Assembly (NCBI GenBank): GCA_013426805.1
Contig: JACDZG010000083.1
Span: 1 to 34,223 of the forward strand
Direction: 5' to 3'
Length of the DNA: 34,223 bases
Source: Chromatiaceae bacterium
GTDB taxonomy: Bacteria > Pseudomonadota > Gammaproteobacteria > Chromatiales > Chromatiaceae
In this document: positions 1 to 9,073 of the stretch, piece after piece
Numbering within the stretch: position 1 is the first letter of the stretch
Layout of the letters: the number at the start of each line of letters is the position of its first letter
Program-made: the position numbers and the translations under genes
The notes under the pieces: model-generated
What the model was told of the DNA's origin: nothing
Seen by the model: the letters and a program-made list of their open reading frames with translations, nothing else
The model's database searches: none

Positions 1-109
1 ACATTAAAATTTCAACGTATTAGAAAATCGCAAATTATTCCTATTTAGGGTATAGTGAACCTTCACTAACCCAATAATTGAAGTCAGTGGAGTATCGCGT
101 GCGGGCACG

Positions 110-280
110 TCATCCCTTGAGATCTTCTTTCAGATCGGCAAGATCGGCGCCAACCTTGCCGGAGTTCTTTTGGATATGTCCTTTGCGCTCCAGGTCCTTA
201 TTGCCGACCACATGGCCGGTGACTTCCTTGGCCTTACCTTTTGCCTGTTCGACGCGGCCTTTGACTTGTTCTTTGTTCAT
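110..280 (-). CDS. CsbD family stress-response protein
   Basis: Small hydrophilic 56-residue protein. It begins MNKEQVKGRVEQAKGK and continues with the charged, Gly/Lys-rich pattern of the CsbD family (KGKAKEVTGHVVGNKDLERKG), which is the usual size for the family. CsbD proteins are abundant general-stress proteins of unknown biochemical role in many bacteria. A longer in-frame reading from 352 exists, but the internal ATG at 280 has a clean AGGAG ribosome site seven bases upstream and starts exactly where family members start, so it was chosen. No partner gene is adjacent on the same strand. Family call is firm; the precise function is not known. Confidence 0.9.
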   Translation of the reverse strand: MNKEQVKGRVEQAKGKAKEVTGHVVGNKDLERKGHIQKNSGKVGADLADLKEDLKG

Positions 281-528
281 GGAAATCTCCTGCTGGTGCA
301 TTGAGCCGTGACCAGTCTGGTCATAACCCGAGCGTGGAGTGTCTGTCTCCATCGCTACAGCGACACCCTACACAACAGACTAAACCGACTCAGTACGGTA
401 CCGCACACTGACTCCGGACATGGCCTTAGAGGCGGGATTGAAACCCGCCCCTACGTCCGGTTATTGCCTTTCACGACGATAGTTGGGCAGGCTCGCCTTG
501 ATCGCCTGGAGGCATCGCTCGTCAGCAG
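281..528. other. Intergenic stretch upstream of csbD-like gene
   Basis: No convincing gene is visible. It holds the upstream region of the CsbD-like gene and one copy of a dispersed palindromic repeat (414-460). Open frames here are GC-rich shadows without a ribosome site or recognisable protein. Confidence 0.5.
414..460. repeat. Dispersed palindromic repeat, copy 1
   Basis: Core GGCGGGATTGAAACCCGCC at 431-449 forms a near-perfect hairpin. It is enclosed by an outer CCGGAC (414-419) and GTCCGG (455-460) pair and followed by TTAT. A second copy with the same core, outer arms and trailing CTACGTCCGGTTAT lies at 12399-12450. The structure is that of a REP-like intergenic element. Confidence 0.75.
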
Positions 529-690
529 TGCGATGACCGGGCCGACCATGACAAGGAACGCTGCACGAAGGAGGCGAAGGCGGCCGCAACCGCTGTCCGG
601 GCCGACGCCGAGGCACAATTGACGACCTGGGAAGCGAACCAAGTCGCGATTGACAAGACCGCCGCGACAGAAAGGGAGCGGCGTAACAAT
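529..690 (+). pseudogene. Degraded fragment of a Cys/Ala/Lys-rich helical protein
   Basis: One forward frame reads CDDRADHDKERCTKEAKAAA and continues with an Ala/Glu/Lys-rich helical pattern to about 690. This resembles the repeat found in some proteobacterial exported proteins in which Cys-x-x-x-x-x-x-x-x-x-x-Cys spaced segments alternate with Ala/Lys helices. There is no start codon or ribosome site: the frame is closed by a stop at 499-501. On the right it runs directly into the antisense 3' end of the diguanylate cyclase gene. I read it as a leftover of a deleted gene. Confidence is low because the recognition rests on composition and spacing only. Confidence 0.3.
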
Positions 691-705
691 GCCGGATCGC
701 GCGGT

Positions 706-2367
706 TCAGCCTTCATCGCCGTCGAATGTGCTTCCGGCGAGGCAGCAGGTATTACGGCCTGCCGCCTTGGCCCGATACATCGCCTGATCCCCGCGCTTGA
801 GCAGCCGCTCGGCGCTCTCCTCCCCCTGCCCGGTGAACAGACTGATGCCGATGCTGCAGGTGCCGCGGTGCAGCTCACCCTCCAAGTCGAAGGGCGGGAC
901 GAAGGCGGCGAGGAGCTTCTCGCCAACCCCGCGGGCCTGCTCGGCGGCCCGCTCCGGGTCCGCACTCAGATCCTCCAAGAGCAGCACGAACTCGTCGCCT
1001 CCCAGACGGGCAACGGTGTCGCGGCGGCGCACACTTGCGCTCAACCGCTGCGCGGTCTGCTGCAGCAGGCGATCACCCAGGTCGTGCCCGCAACGGTCAT
1101 TGAGCGCCTTGAAGTTGTCCAGGTCGATGAACATCAGCGCACCCAGCCGCCGGGTACGGGCGGCCGCGGCCAGGGCCTGCCCCAGGCGGTCGAGCAGCAG
1201 ACGTCGATTGGGCAGGCCGGTCAGCGCATCGTACAAGGCCAGTCGGCGGATCGCCTCTTCGGTCCGCTTGCGCTCGGTGATGTCGGTAACCATCGCCAGT
1301 GACTGCACCACCTGGCCGTCCGGAGCGCGGAGGGGGGTGGTTGTGATCAGGGTCCAGATCGTCGTGCCGTCCGTGCGGATGAAGCGGAACTCGTGCTGCG
1401 CGGCGATCCCCTGATTGCGTTGCGCGAGTCGCTGTTCGGCTTCACGGCGTCCCGCGGCGTCCATGAAGTCGAAGAACGACCGTCCCGGCAGCTCGCCCGC
1501 GGGACAGCCGAGCAGCGCCTCCATCCGGCGGTTGGCGAAGGTAATGGTGCCCTGGCGATCGATGATCCAGATGCCCTCGTTGGCGGTCTCGACAATCTGT
1601 CGGTACTGCTCTTCGCTTTCACGCAGGGCGCGTTCGGCCGTTTTCTGGGCGGTGATGTCGCCATAGGTGACGACCACGCCATAGCCCGGCAGCGGCAGGG
1701 GCGCCGCGCTGACCGTCAACCAGGTGATCTCACCCGCCGCCTTGACGATCCCCAACTCCACCCCCGCCACCAGACGCTGCTCCTTGAGCGCCCGCACGCT
1801 GGCGAACTCCGCGGCCGGCATCGGCTGCCCGTCCGGGCGCAGGATCCGCCACTGCGGCGCATCGATGCTGCGCGCGCCATGCTCCGCTCGGGGGACGCCG
1901 AGCAACCGCTCGGAGGCGGCATTGGCCTCGACGATCCGGCCGGCGGCGTCGGTGATGATAATGCCCAGCGGAAAGTCATCGAACAGGGTACGGTACTTGA
2001 CCATGGTCTCGGCGAGCGCGTCTTGCCCACACCGGGGCTCGGTCGCCTCGCTATCGACACCGAGCAATGCGGATGCCCGACCCGGCATCTGCACCTCATC
2101 CAGCAGTCGGCAACAGCGCTCTTCACTCGGGCTGGTACGCTCTTCGACCAGGATGGCAAGGGCACGCGCCTGGGTGCGGGTCTTGAGCAGCAGGCGCGTC
2201 AGCGCGGCGAGCAGCAGACTGAACAAGAGGCCGAGGGCCGCTTTCAAGAGCAACGGGGTCTGTTCGCTATGCCAGATCGTGGCGCTGGTCAGCGCGGCGG
2301 TCAACACGAAAACGATCATGACAGCAGCCCAGTGGCGGCGGGTATCCGACAGGGGCACCGGGTTCAT
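706..2367 (-). CDS. Membrane diguanylate cyclase with two PAS domains
   Basis: Predicted to make cyclic di-GMP from two GTP. Protein of 553 residues: two transmembrane helices (about 12-32 and 38-60), a short linker, PAS 1 (about 121-243), PAS 2 (about 249-366, ending in the DITERKR motif typical of a PAS/PAC to GGDEF junction) and a GGDEF domain (about 374-536). The active-site motif is canonical (LGGDEF at 456-460), and an RxxD product-inhibition site (RRRD) sits five residues before it, so the enzyme looks active and feedback-inhibited. No EAL domain follows. Start chosen at the ATG preceded by GGAGGA; an upstream in-frame ATG at 2424 lacks a ribosome site. It is divergent from the mechanosensitive channel gene. 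The PAS ligand cannot be read from sequence. Confidence 0.92.
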   Translation of the reverse strand: MNPVPLSDTRRHWAAVMIVFVLTAALTSATIWHSEQTPLLLKAALGLLFSLLLAALTRLLLKTRTQARALAILVEERTSPSEERCCRLLDEVQMPGRASALLGVDSEATEPRCGQDALAETMVKYRTLFDDFPLGIIITDAAGRIVEANAASERLLGVPRAEHGARSIDAPQWRILRPDGQPMPAAEFASVRALKEQRLVAGVELGIVKAAGEITWLTVSAAPLPLPGYGVVVTYGDITAQKTAERALRESEEQYRQIVETANEGIWIIDRQGTITFANRRMEALLGCPAGELPGRSFFDFMDAAGRREAEQRLAQRNQGIAAQHEFRFIRTDGTTIWTLITTTPLRAPDGQVVQSLAMVTDITERKRTEEAIRRLALYDALTGLPNRRLLLDRLGQALAAAARTRRLGALMFIDLDNFKALNDRCGHDLGDRLLQQTAQRLSASVRRRDTVARLGGDEFVLLLEDLSADPERAAEQARGVGEKLLAAFVPPFDLEGELHRGTCSIGISLFTGQGEESAERLLKRGDQAMYRAKAAGRNTCCLAGSTFDGDEG

Positions 2368-2506
2368 CTGTCCTCCGTTATGCATCCTGAACACTGGAGC
2401 CTCCAGGCGGCCAAGGACCGGCAAGGCGCTCGCTCATGATCAGTTTACTCCGATGGCGTAAGATACGCGCTGTGTCTCCACCCCGACCGGACCCGACGAG
2501 TACCCC

Positions 2507-5500
2507 ATGCCCTCCTGGCGCGCGCTGGTCCAACCGCTGACCGCCCTGGCTCTCTGCCTGATGCTGACCCCAGTCGCGGCCCTGGGCCAATCCCTTCCCG
2601 CGGCCAATGCCCTCACGCCCCTGCGCGAGGTTCAGGACGCGACCGACCGCTTGCTGCTGGGACGTAGCGAGATCGCCGAGGCAACGCGGCACCGCATCCG
2701 TGAGTCCGAGCGCCTGGCGACCCAAATCGCGGCGGAGGAGCAGACCCTGCGCAGCGCCGACATCCAGCCGGGGATGCTGCAAGCGGCCAGCCAGGAGCGC
2801 GCTGCGGTCCGCTCGCGCATTCGGACACTGGAAGGCCAGATCGCGCACCGACAAGCGGCGTTGGCGCGGCTGCAACAGCGTGTCGCCGCACGCGAACGGA
2901 CCCTGACCGACACCCCGATCCACGATTTGGACGACCTGTCCCAACACACGGCGCTGCGGCTGCTGAGTGACCAGACCGCGGCCCTGCGGGCGCTCTTGGA
3001 CAGCTTCGCGGACCTGGTCAGCGCCGACCGGCGTTTCGAGATCCTCACCGAGCAGCGCCTGCGTCTACTCCAGCGGCGCATCCGCCTGGACACCATCGAC
3101 TACGCAACTGCCCCAGAACACGACCCGCGTATCCCGCTGCTGGAGTCGGCGGTCTCGCAATTTCTTGGAGAAACCGCGCGCCTGGCCGCCGCGCTCATGA
3201 CCATCGACGAGAACGACCCGACGACGCGCCCACAGCGCGATCTCCTGGAAACCCGTTTGTATGATGCGGCCTCCCGCGCCTATCTGCGTCAGAACGATCT
3301 GGACCTGCTCGGTCTGCGCAGAAAACTGGAAAGCCTGATCGCCTTGCGCGGCGATCGGTCCGCACCCCTGCCGTTGCTGGCGGCGGCGGCGGACGAACTC
3401 ACCGCGATGCGGGATGAACTGCGGACGCTGGTCAGTGAACTGGCCGGCGAGCGCCAGGTCATTGAGGCGCGGCGCACGCTGCTGCGCGAACGCGGCGTCA
3501 CCGCGGGACCGACCTGGGACCTGACCCAGGACGTGGAGGACCTGATCGACCTGCAGGAACAGGACCTCAAGGCCGAACTGCAACGAGTTGAATCCGAGCG
3601 TATTCACTTCGCCCAACAGATGGCGGCGGTCTACACCGATTCACTGACCGAACGACTGCCGTTGCCCGGTGCGGCCGGGGAGTGGCAACGCATCGCCGCG
3701 GGGTTCGCCGCGCTGCCGACACTGGCGATGCATGAACACCGGGAGCTGGCAACCAACCTGCAGGGACGCATCGACCTCCTGACCCCCGGTGGGTGGATCA
3801 ATCTGCTCGGCGGTACCCTGATCGTGATTGCCCTGGCCCTGAGTCTGCGTCACTGGCTGCGACGGCACCATCTGGAATCCGGACGGCGGCTGGCCATTCC
3901 GGCCCAGGCCCTGGTCCCGGCGCTGCCCTGGGCCATTCCCGCCCTCGCCTGGGCGTGGATCGCCTTCAGCCTCGACCTCCCGGAAAACGCCTGGCGGCCA
4001 CGCCTGCTGGTGCTCGGCGTCTGGCCGGCGAGCGCCTTCTTGCTGCGGCTGGCGCGGCTCGAGATCTTCGTCCCCGGCCTGCCGGCGGATCAAACGGCAG
4101 AACGCACGGTGTTTTACCGGCGGCTGCGCTGGACGCTGATGCTGACCGTCGTGATCAGCATCTTGTATTCCCTGACCCACGCACTCCCGGTTTCGCCCCT
4201 CGCCGCCGACCTGCTCGATCGCTTGGCCCTACTTGGTTTGCTGCTGCTCGCGGTGCCGGCTTTCGGGCTCAAGGGCCTGATCCTGCAACTCGCGCGGAGG
4301 TCTGCGCAAACCCCGGACCAATCGCCCGACGCGGCATCGGACCGCAGCAGCGGCCAGTCATCCGCGCCGCCTCCGCCGGTCAGTCCGGACGCCGCGATGC
4401 CGCACCATCGCGGCGTGCGCTTGCTCGCCTGGCTGTCCCGAGCAGCCGCCGTGGCGCTGGCGGCAGCGGGTCTGCTCGGACTGCTGGGATACCTCAATCT
4501 GGCCTGGGCCATTGCCGCCTACCTGGGTTGGCTGGCACTGATCGCCGCACTGCTCTATCTCGCCCTGGGCGCGCTCGACGACCTGCACGTCGCCGCCTTG
4601 TGCCGTTTCGCACGCTGGTCGGACGCTAAGATGAATAGCGGCGGCGATCTGTGGCGCCGCGAATTTCTGGGTCCGACCCACGCGCTTGGGGTCCTGCTCG
4701 CCTGGCTGGCCGCGGGCTGGAGCCTGGTGCGGCTGTGGGGCTGGAGCGCGCAGACACCGCCGCTGAGCACCGTGCTGGACTGGACTCATCGGGCATTGCT
4801 CCAGGTCGGCAAATTGCAACTGACCCCGCGTGACCTGGCCATCGCCGGATTGCTGGTCCTCGCCAGCGTTTGGATCGGCGCTTGGGTCAAACGGGTCAGT
4901 TTTCAGCTCGCCTACGCCCGCATCCGTGATCACGGGCTACGCCAAACACTGGCGACCTTCACCCGGTATCTGATCATCTGCGCCGGCTTCCTGGTCGCAC
5001 TCCAGAGCATCGGCGTCGACCTGACCACGCTGCTGGTCCTTGCCGCGAGCCTGGGCGTGGGCATCGGCTTCGGATTACAGAACATCGTCAACAACCTCAT
5101 CTCGGGCATCATGCTCCTGGTGGAACATCCGCTGCGGGTGGGCGACATCGTGACCGTGAGCGGCCATGAGGGCGAAGTCACCCGGATCGGTTTCCGCTCA
5201 CTCACCATTCGCACCTTCGACAAACAGGAGGTTTTTGTCCCCAACGGATCAGTGATCACCGCAGAGTTCATCAACTGGACCCGGAGCGACGACATCGTGC
5301 GCACCGTGCTGACCGTGGGCATCAGCTACCGGACCGACCCCGACCAGGCGATCACCCTGGTCCGCGAGATCCTGGTTGGTTATCCCCCGATCCTGCGCAG
5401 CCCGGCGCCGCTGGTCACCCTCTGGGAGTTCGGCGACTCCGCCGTCACCCTGCGCCTGGAATACTGTATCCATTACCTGGGACAAATCGGGCGCACCGCG

Positions 5501-5656
5501 GTGCGCTCCGAGGTCAATCGCCGCATCTGGCATGGATTCCGGACCGCCGGCATCAGCATCCCCTACCCGCAGCGCGACCTGCACCTGTGCCTGGACCAGG
5601 GTGACGCGGTGTTGACCACTCCCGGAAGCACCGAGCCTGGGACGATGGCGACCTGA
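2507..5656 (+). CDS. Large MscS-superfamily mechanosensitive channel (MscK/MscM type)
   Basis: Protein of 1049 residues, close to the usual length of MscK/MscM proteins. Order: signal peptide (about 1-27), a long periplasmic helical/coiled-coil region (about 30-420), roughly ten further membrane helices between 424 and 860, then the MscS pore and beta domain. The pore helix and following segment read LGVGIGFGLQNIVNNLISG, and the beta domain contains the family signature VFVPNGSVIT. The C-terminus ends with IPYPQRDLHL, a conserved MscS motif. The role is release of solutes across the inner membrane on hypo-osmotic shock. A Ser/Pro-rich loop at about 605-630 lies between membrane helices. The ribosome site is weak. 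An 82-139 bp divergent region separates it from the diguanylate cyclase gene. Confidence 0.93.
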   Translation: MPSWRALVQPLTALALCLMLTPVAALGQSLPAANALTPLREVQDATDRLLLGRSEIAEATRHRIRESERLATQIAAEEQTLRSADIQPGMLQAASQERAAVRSRIRTLEGQIAHRQAALARLQQRVAARERTLTDTPIHDLDDLSQHTALRLLSDQTAALRALLDSFADLVSADRRFEILTEQRLRLLQRRIRLDTIDYATAPEHDPRIPLLESAVSQFLGETARLAAALMTIDENDPTTRPQRDLLETRLYDAASRAYLRQNDLDLLGLRRKLESLIALRGDRSAPLPLLAAAADELTAMRDELRTLVSELAGERQVIEARRTLLRERGVTAGPTWDLTQDVEDLIDLQEQDLKAELQRVESERIHFAQQMAAVYTDSLTERLPLPGAAGEWQRIAAGFAALPTLAMHEHRELATNLQGRIDLLTPGGWINLLGGTLIVIALALSLRHWLRRHHLESGRRLAIPAQALVPALPWAIPALAWAWIAFSLDLPENAWRPRLLVLGVWPASAFLLRLARLEIFVPGLPADQTAERTVFYRRLRWTLMLTVVISILYSLTHALPVSPLAADLLDRLALLGLLLLAVPAFGLKGLILQLARRSAQTPDQSPDAASDRSSGQSSAPPPPVSPDAAMPHHRGVRLLAWLSRAAAVALAAAGLLGLLGYLNLAWAIAAYLGWLALIAALLYLALGALDDLHVAALCRFARWSDAKMNSGGDLWRREFLGPTHALGVLLAWLAAGWSLVRLWGWSAQTPPLSTVLDWTHRALLQVGKLQLTPRDLAIAGLLVLASVWIGAWVKRVSFQLAYARIRDHGLRQTLATFTRYLIICAGFLVALQSIGVDLTTLLVLAASLGVGIGFGLQNIVNNLISGIMLLVEHPLRVGDIVTVSGHEGEVTRIGFRSLTIRTFDKQEVFVPNGSVITAEFINWTRSDDIVRTVLTVGISYRTDPDQAITLVREILVGYPPILRSPAPLVTLWEFGDSAVTLRLEYCIHYLGQIGRTAVRSEVNRRIWHGFRTAGISIPYPQRDLHLCLDQGDAVLTTPGSTEPGTMAT

Positions 5657-5681
5657 GTTCAGTCGCTCGCAGAGTCAGTCA

Positions 5682-6081
5682 TTGGAAAACGAGGATGTCA
5701 GGCGGGCCGACCTGCCATTTGCGATCGATCCGCAATGCTGGATGTTCCCGACCGCCGAGGATGAGTATCACCAGGGTCTCGACGCGCTGAAACGTTATCG
5801 CGATACCATGACCGGCAAACCGGGGGGCGGGCATTTCTTTGCGCGCGCCGATAACCTCGCGGACTATCTCAACGTGATCGAAAATGGTACAGCAAATCAT
5901 TCGCGACCTGCCGGGCGCGATCCAGACGATGTCGAGTCCGATCGTGCTGAACGACGACGGCTATGGGGTCTTCGCCAATCACTCGCTGACCATCGCGTCT
6001 TATATCTCCCGTGTCAATGCGTCGGTGCTCGACCTGAAAACCCTGCTGCAGGACGGCTGGGCCGCGCTTCCACCGGGTTAG
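5682..6081 (+). pseudogene. Frameshifted gene of unknown function
   Basis: Two overlapping reading frames look like one interrupted protein. The first frame (TTG at 5682; contains CWMFPTAEDEYHQGLDALKR and ends ...NLADYLNVIE) is followed, one base out of phase, by MVQQIIRDLPGAIQTMSSPI running to a stop at 6079-6081. Removing one A from the AAAA run at 5881-5884 joins them seamlessly into a protein of about 132 residues. Codon use is coding-like in both halves and noncoding-like in the continuation of frame one. I do not recognise the family. Alternatives are two overlapping small genes or a sequencing error in the homopolymer. The beginning may also be truncated, since the frame is open upstream into the channel gene. 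Confidence 0.45.
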
Positions 6082-6327
6082 GATCGGGGCCGACGGACAT
6101 CGGCCTTGATCAGGTTTCCGGCCCATGCGACAGGCACGGTGATGCACCTTGCCCGGCACCCTTGGCGCAGCTAACATCAGGCCTTGGCGGGGGGCCGCCT
6201 GAAATCGATCGCGACGCTCGCTTCAGTAATTTTCGCGGGCATCGACTCACATCAACAACCAGTCCGATCAGATCCGGCAGCGTCAGTGTCATCGTGGCCG
6301 GGCAGGTCGCCGTACGGGAGCACCGTC

Positions 6328-7215
6328 ATGATCCGTCACCGCCGCTTGATCAGTTTCGACTGGGCGATGAAGCGGCTATTGCGCAGCAAAGCCCATTTCG
6401 GCATTCTCGAAGGATTTTTGAGTGAGTTGCTGCACGAAGAGATTCAGATCCTGGAGATCATCGAGAGCGAGAGCAACCGGGACACGGCGACCGACAAGCA
6501 GAACCGGGTGGATTTGAAGACACGCAATGCCGGCGGTGAGATCATTCTGATCGAGGTCCAGTACCAACGGCAGTTCGATTACTTGCAGCGTATTCTGCAC
6601 AGCACCGCGCGTACGCTGGTGGAGAATCTTCAGGAAGGCCATCCTTACGGTGAGGTGGTCAAGGTCATTTCGGTCAGTATCCTGTATTTTGATCTGGGTC
6701 AGGGCCAGGATTATGTCTATCACGGTGCCACCCGATTCATCGGGCTGCATCGTCAGGACGAATTGCAGCTGAGCGAGGCGCAGCAGGATCTCTACCGGCG
6801 CCGGGAACCACACGCGCTGTTTCCGGAATACTACCTGATCAAGGTCAACCAGTTTGACGACGTGGCCCGTGACTCGCTCGACGAATGGATCTATTTTCTC
6901 AAGCACGAGGAGGTGCCTGAGGGCTTTCGCGCCCGGGGATTGCAAGAGGCTAAGGAACAACTGGATATTCTGCGGCTGCCGGAGGCGGAGCGCCGTGCCT
7001 ACGAGCGCTATCAGGATGATTTGCACCAGCAGGCGAGCATGGTGCAATCGTCCTATGGCTGGGGCATGCAGCAAGGCCGGAAGGAAGGTCAAGAACAAGA
7101 GCGCCTGCGCATTGCCCAAGGTCTGCTGGACGTGATTTCCGACGACCAGTTGCTGGCCGAAAAGACCGGACTGAGCGCGGCCCAAATCCGGGGCTTGCGC
7201 ACGCAGCGGACCTGA
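6328..7215 (+). CDS. Rpn-family recombination-promoting nuclease / putative transposase (PDDEXK)
   Basis: Protein of 295 residues. It begins with the family opening (FDWAMKRLLRSKAHFGILEG), followed by a PD-(D/E)XK-like core in which NRVDLKTRNAGGEI leads to LIEVQYQRQ: Asp in the first strand and E-x-Q in the second, as in the PDDEXK_2/Rpn group. A helical C-terminal part contains GWGMQQGRKEGQEQERLRIA and a short helix-turn-helix-like tail. Rpn proteins are DNA endonucleases that promote RecA-independent recombination. Start chosen at ATG 6328 with GGAG seven bases upstream; the longer frame from 6184 lacks support. It lies 13 bases before the chloride-channel gene, which could make it co-transcribed, but no functional link is evident. 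A second, broken family member lies at 29088-29690. Confidence 0.8.
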   Translation: MIRHRRLISFDWAMKRLLRSKAHFGILEGFLSELLHEEIQILEIIESESNRDTATDKQNRVDLKTRNAGGEIILIEVQYQRQFDYLQRILHSTARTLVENLQEGHPYGEVVKVISVSILYFDLGQGQDYVYHGATRFIGLHRQDELQLSEAQQDLYRRREPHALFPEYYLIKVNQFDDVARDSLDEWIYFLKHEEVPEGFRARGLQEAKEQLDILRLPEAERRAYERYQDDLHQQASMVQSSYGWGMQQGRKEGQEQERLRIAQGLLDVISDDQLLAEKTGLSAAQIRGLRTQRT

Positions 7216-7228
7216 CGAAGACCGCAGG

Positions 7229-9073
7229 ATGAGCGACCAACAAACCACGGCTCCAGTCGACTGGCGGATCTATCCGGCCGCGGCCCTGGTCGGCGCCTGC
7301 GCCGGGCTGGTCGGCGCCGCCTTCCATGCCCTCCTCGACCAAGCCGATCAGGGCCGGGACCTGTTGCGGACCGTCCTGGAATCGGCCCCGGTGCCGGGTT
7401 GGCTGGTCCTGATGGGCCTGGGTGCCCTGGTGCTGAGCGCCGCCCTGTGGCTGGTCCGCCGATTGGCCCCGGAGACCGCCGGCAGCGGTATTCAGGAGGT
7501 GGAGGCCATCCTCGCCGGTGTGCGCACCCTGCGCTGGCAGCGGGTGCTGCCGATCAAATTCGTCGCCGGCGTGCTGGCGGTCGGTTCCGGGCTGGTGCTG
7601 GGGCGCGAGGGGCCAACAGTCCACATGGGTGCCGCGCTGGGCCAATGGGCGACCGAGCGGCTGCACCTGCATCCCCGGCAAGGCCGTTCGCTGATCGCGG
7701 CCGGCGCGGCGGCGGGACTCGCCGCCGCCTTCAATGCCCCGCTGGCGGCCATCGTCTTCGTCACCGAGGAATTGCGGGAGCACTTCGAGTTCAGCTTCGC
7801 CGCACTGCAGTCGGTCATCCTGGCCTGCTGCATGGCGGTGGTAGTCAGCGGCTGGTTCCTTGGGCAGGGACCGTCCCTGCCGATGACGCCAGTGCAAATG
7901 GCGCCCTTGTCCGCGCTGCCCCTGTTCCTGGTGCTGGGGGTGCTGATCGGTGCCTTGGGCGTGCTTTTCAACGCGCTGCTGCTGGGCTCGGTACGCCGGT
8001 TGCGCGCCCTGCGCGAGGGGCACGCCTTCCTGACGACCGGCGCCCTGGGGATGGCCCTCGGTGCCTTGGTCTGGTTCGCACCTGACGCGATGGGTGGCGG
8101 CGAGGGGCTGGTGGAGTCGCTGCTCCGGGGACATCAGGGCGCGCTGTTCCTGCTGATGCTGCTGGCGGTGCGCGTGCTGACCACGGTGGGCAGCTATGGC
8201 GCCGGACTGCCGGGCGGTATCTTCGCCCCCCTGCTTGCTCTGGGCACCATTGGCGGCGCGGTCTTTCACCACCTCGTCACCTGGCTGACCCCCGGGCTCG
8301 GCCTGAGTCCTGAAGTTTTCGCGGTGGCGGCCATGGGAGCCTTGTTTGCCGCCACGGTGCGCGCCCCCCTGACCGGGATCATCCTGGTCATCGAGTTGAC
8401 CGGCGCCAACGCGCTGGCCCTGCCGATCATCCTCACCTGTCTCAGCGCCACCTTCACCGCTGAGGGACTGGGCGGCCGACCGATTTACCGCCTGCTGCTC
8501 GCCCAAGGCGACCATCCTGCGCCGTCGCCGCGCCGGCCGGAGCGTCGGGTCCTGGCCGCCGGGCTGATCCTGATCGCATTGCTCGGGCTGGAACGACTAA
8601 CGTTATCCACGCCTGGGGAAGCCCCGACCGCGCCCTTGGCCGGGCCAACGCGCGAGGACAGCGCGGCGCCCGCCGCGCGTTCCAGCCGGACCACGCCGTC
8701 CGTCGCCGCGACCCCTGCCCCAGCCGCAGCCCCGCCCGCGCTGGTCCAGGACCAGCCGCGCTTCGCCATTCAACTCCTGACTGTTCACAGCGACATGGGC
8801 CTCGCCGCTTTCGCGCAACAGCACGCACTGATCGGGCAAGTGCGGACCCTGACAGGCCGCCATCGGGACAAGGACTGGTATGCCCTGCTCTTGGGCGACT
8901 ATGCCACCCAAGCCGAGGCCGAAGCCGCGCTGGCGGCGCTGCCCGCCGGACTGCGCCGCCTGAAACCACTGGTGCGGCCCCTGTCGGCGGGCACGCGGCT
9001 GCTGCCGGTCCAAGCGCCCCCTGAACCCGACGATAGGAGTCGAACGTCAATCCGGCCCGAACCGGACAGGTAA
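7229..9073 (+). CDS. CLC-type chloride channel/antiporter fused to a C-terminal SPOR domain
   Basis: Protein of 614 residues. Residues 1-425 are a CLC channel: selectivity motifs GSGIQ (85-89; usual GSGIP with Pro changed to Gln), GREGP (125-129, carrying the gating Glu127), the proton-path pair Glu180-Glu181, GGIFAP (329-334) and the pore tyrosine Tyr420 (RPIY). The exchange-type Glu residues are present, so a Cl-/H+ antiporter is the likely activity. After the channel comes an additional hydrophobic helix (about 441-457), a Pro/Ala/Ser/Thr-rich linker (about 459-507) and a region (about 510-585) with the SPOR pattern FAIQLL...WYALLLGDYATQAEAEAAL. CLC C-termini are normally cytoplasmic; the extra helix would put the SPOR domain in the periplasm, where SPOR domains bind denuded peptidoglycan. 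The arrangement is unusual for the family. Confidence 0.9.
   Translation: MSDQQTTAPVDWRIYPAAALVGACAGLVGAAFHALLDQADQGRDLLRTVLESAPVPGWLVLMGLGALVLSAALWLVRRLAPETAGSGIQEVEAILAGVRTLRWQRVLPIKFVAGVLAVGSGLVLGREGPTVHMGAALGQWATERLHLHPRQGRSLIAAGAAAGLAAAFNAPLAAIVFVTEELREHFEFSFAALQSVILACCMAVVVSGWFLGQGPSLPMTPVQMAPLSALPLFLVLGVLIGALGVLFNALLLGSVRRLRALREGHAFLTTGALGMALGALVWFAPDAMGGGEGLVESLLRGHQGALFLLMLLAVRVLTTVGSYGAGLPGGIFAPLLALGTIGGAVFHHLVTWLTPGLGLSPEVFAVAAMGALFAATVRAPLTGIILVIELTGANALALPIILTCLSATFTAEGLGGRPIYRLLLAQGDHPAPSPRRPERRVLAAGLILIALLGLERLTLSTPGEAPTAPLAGPTREDSAAPAARSSRTTPSVAATPAPAAAPPALVQDQPRFAIQLLTVHSDMGLAAFAQQHALIGQVRTLTGRHRDKDWYALLLGDYATQAEAEAALAALPAGLRRLKPLVRPLSAGTRLLPVQAPPEPDDRSRTSIRPEPDR

Noticed and set aside
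98-109. Terminator downstream of the CsbD-like gene
   Set aside because: CGTGC/GCACG stem is only five pairs with a two-base gap and has no following T-run on the transcribed strand.
706-2439. Forward open frames across the diguanylate cyclase
   Set aside because: No ribosome sites, low-complexity composition; the reverse strand encodes PAS and GGDEF domains.
5869-6177. Reverse 102-codon frame opposite the frameshifted gene
   Set aside because: Arg/His/Gly-rich, no ribosome site; the forward frames read as a better protein.
6950-8515. Long reverse-strand open frame opposite the chloride channel
   Set aside because: Gln/Gly/His-rich translation without any family pattern; a GC-driven shadow of a strongly recognised gene.
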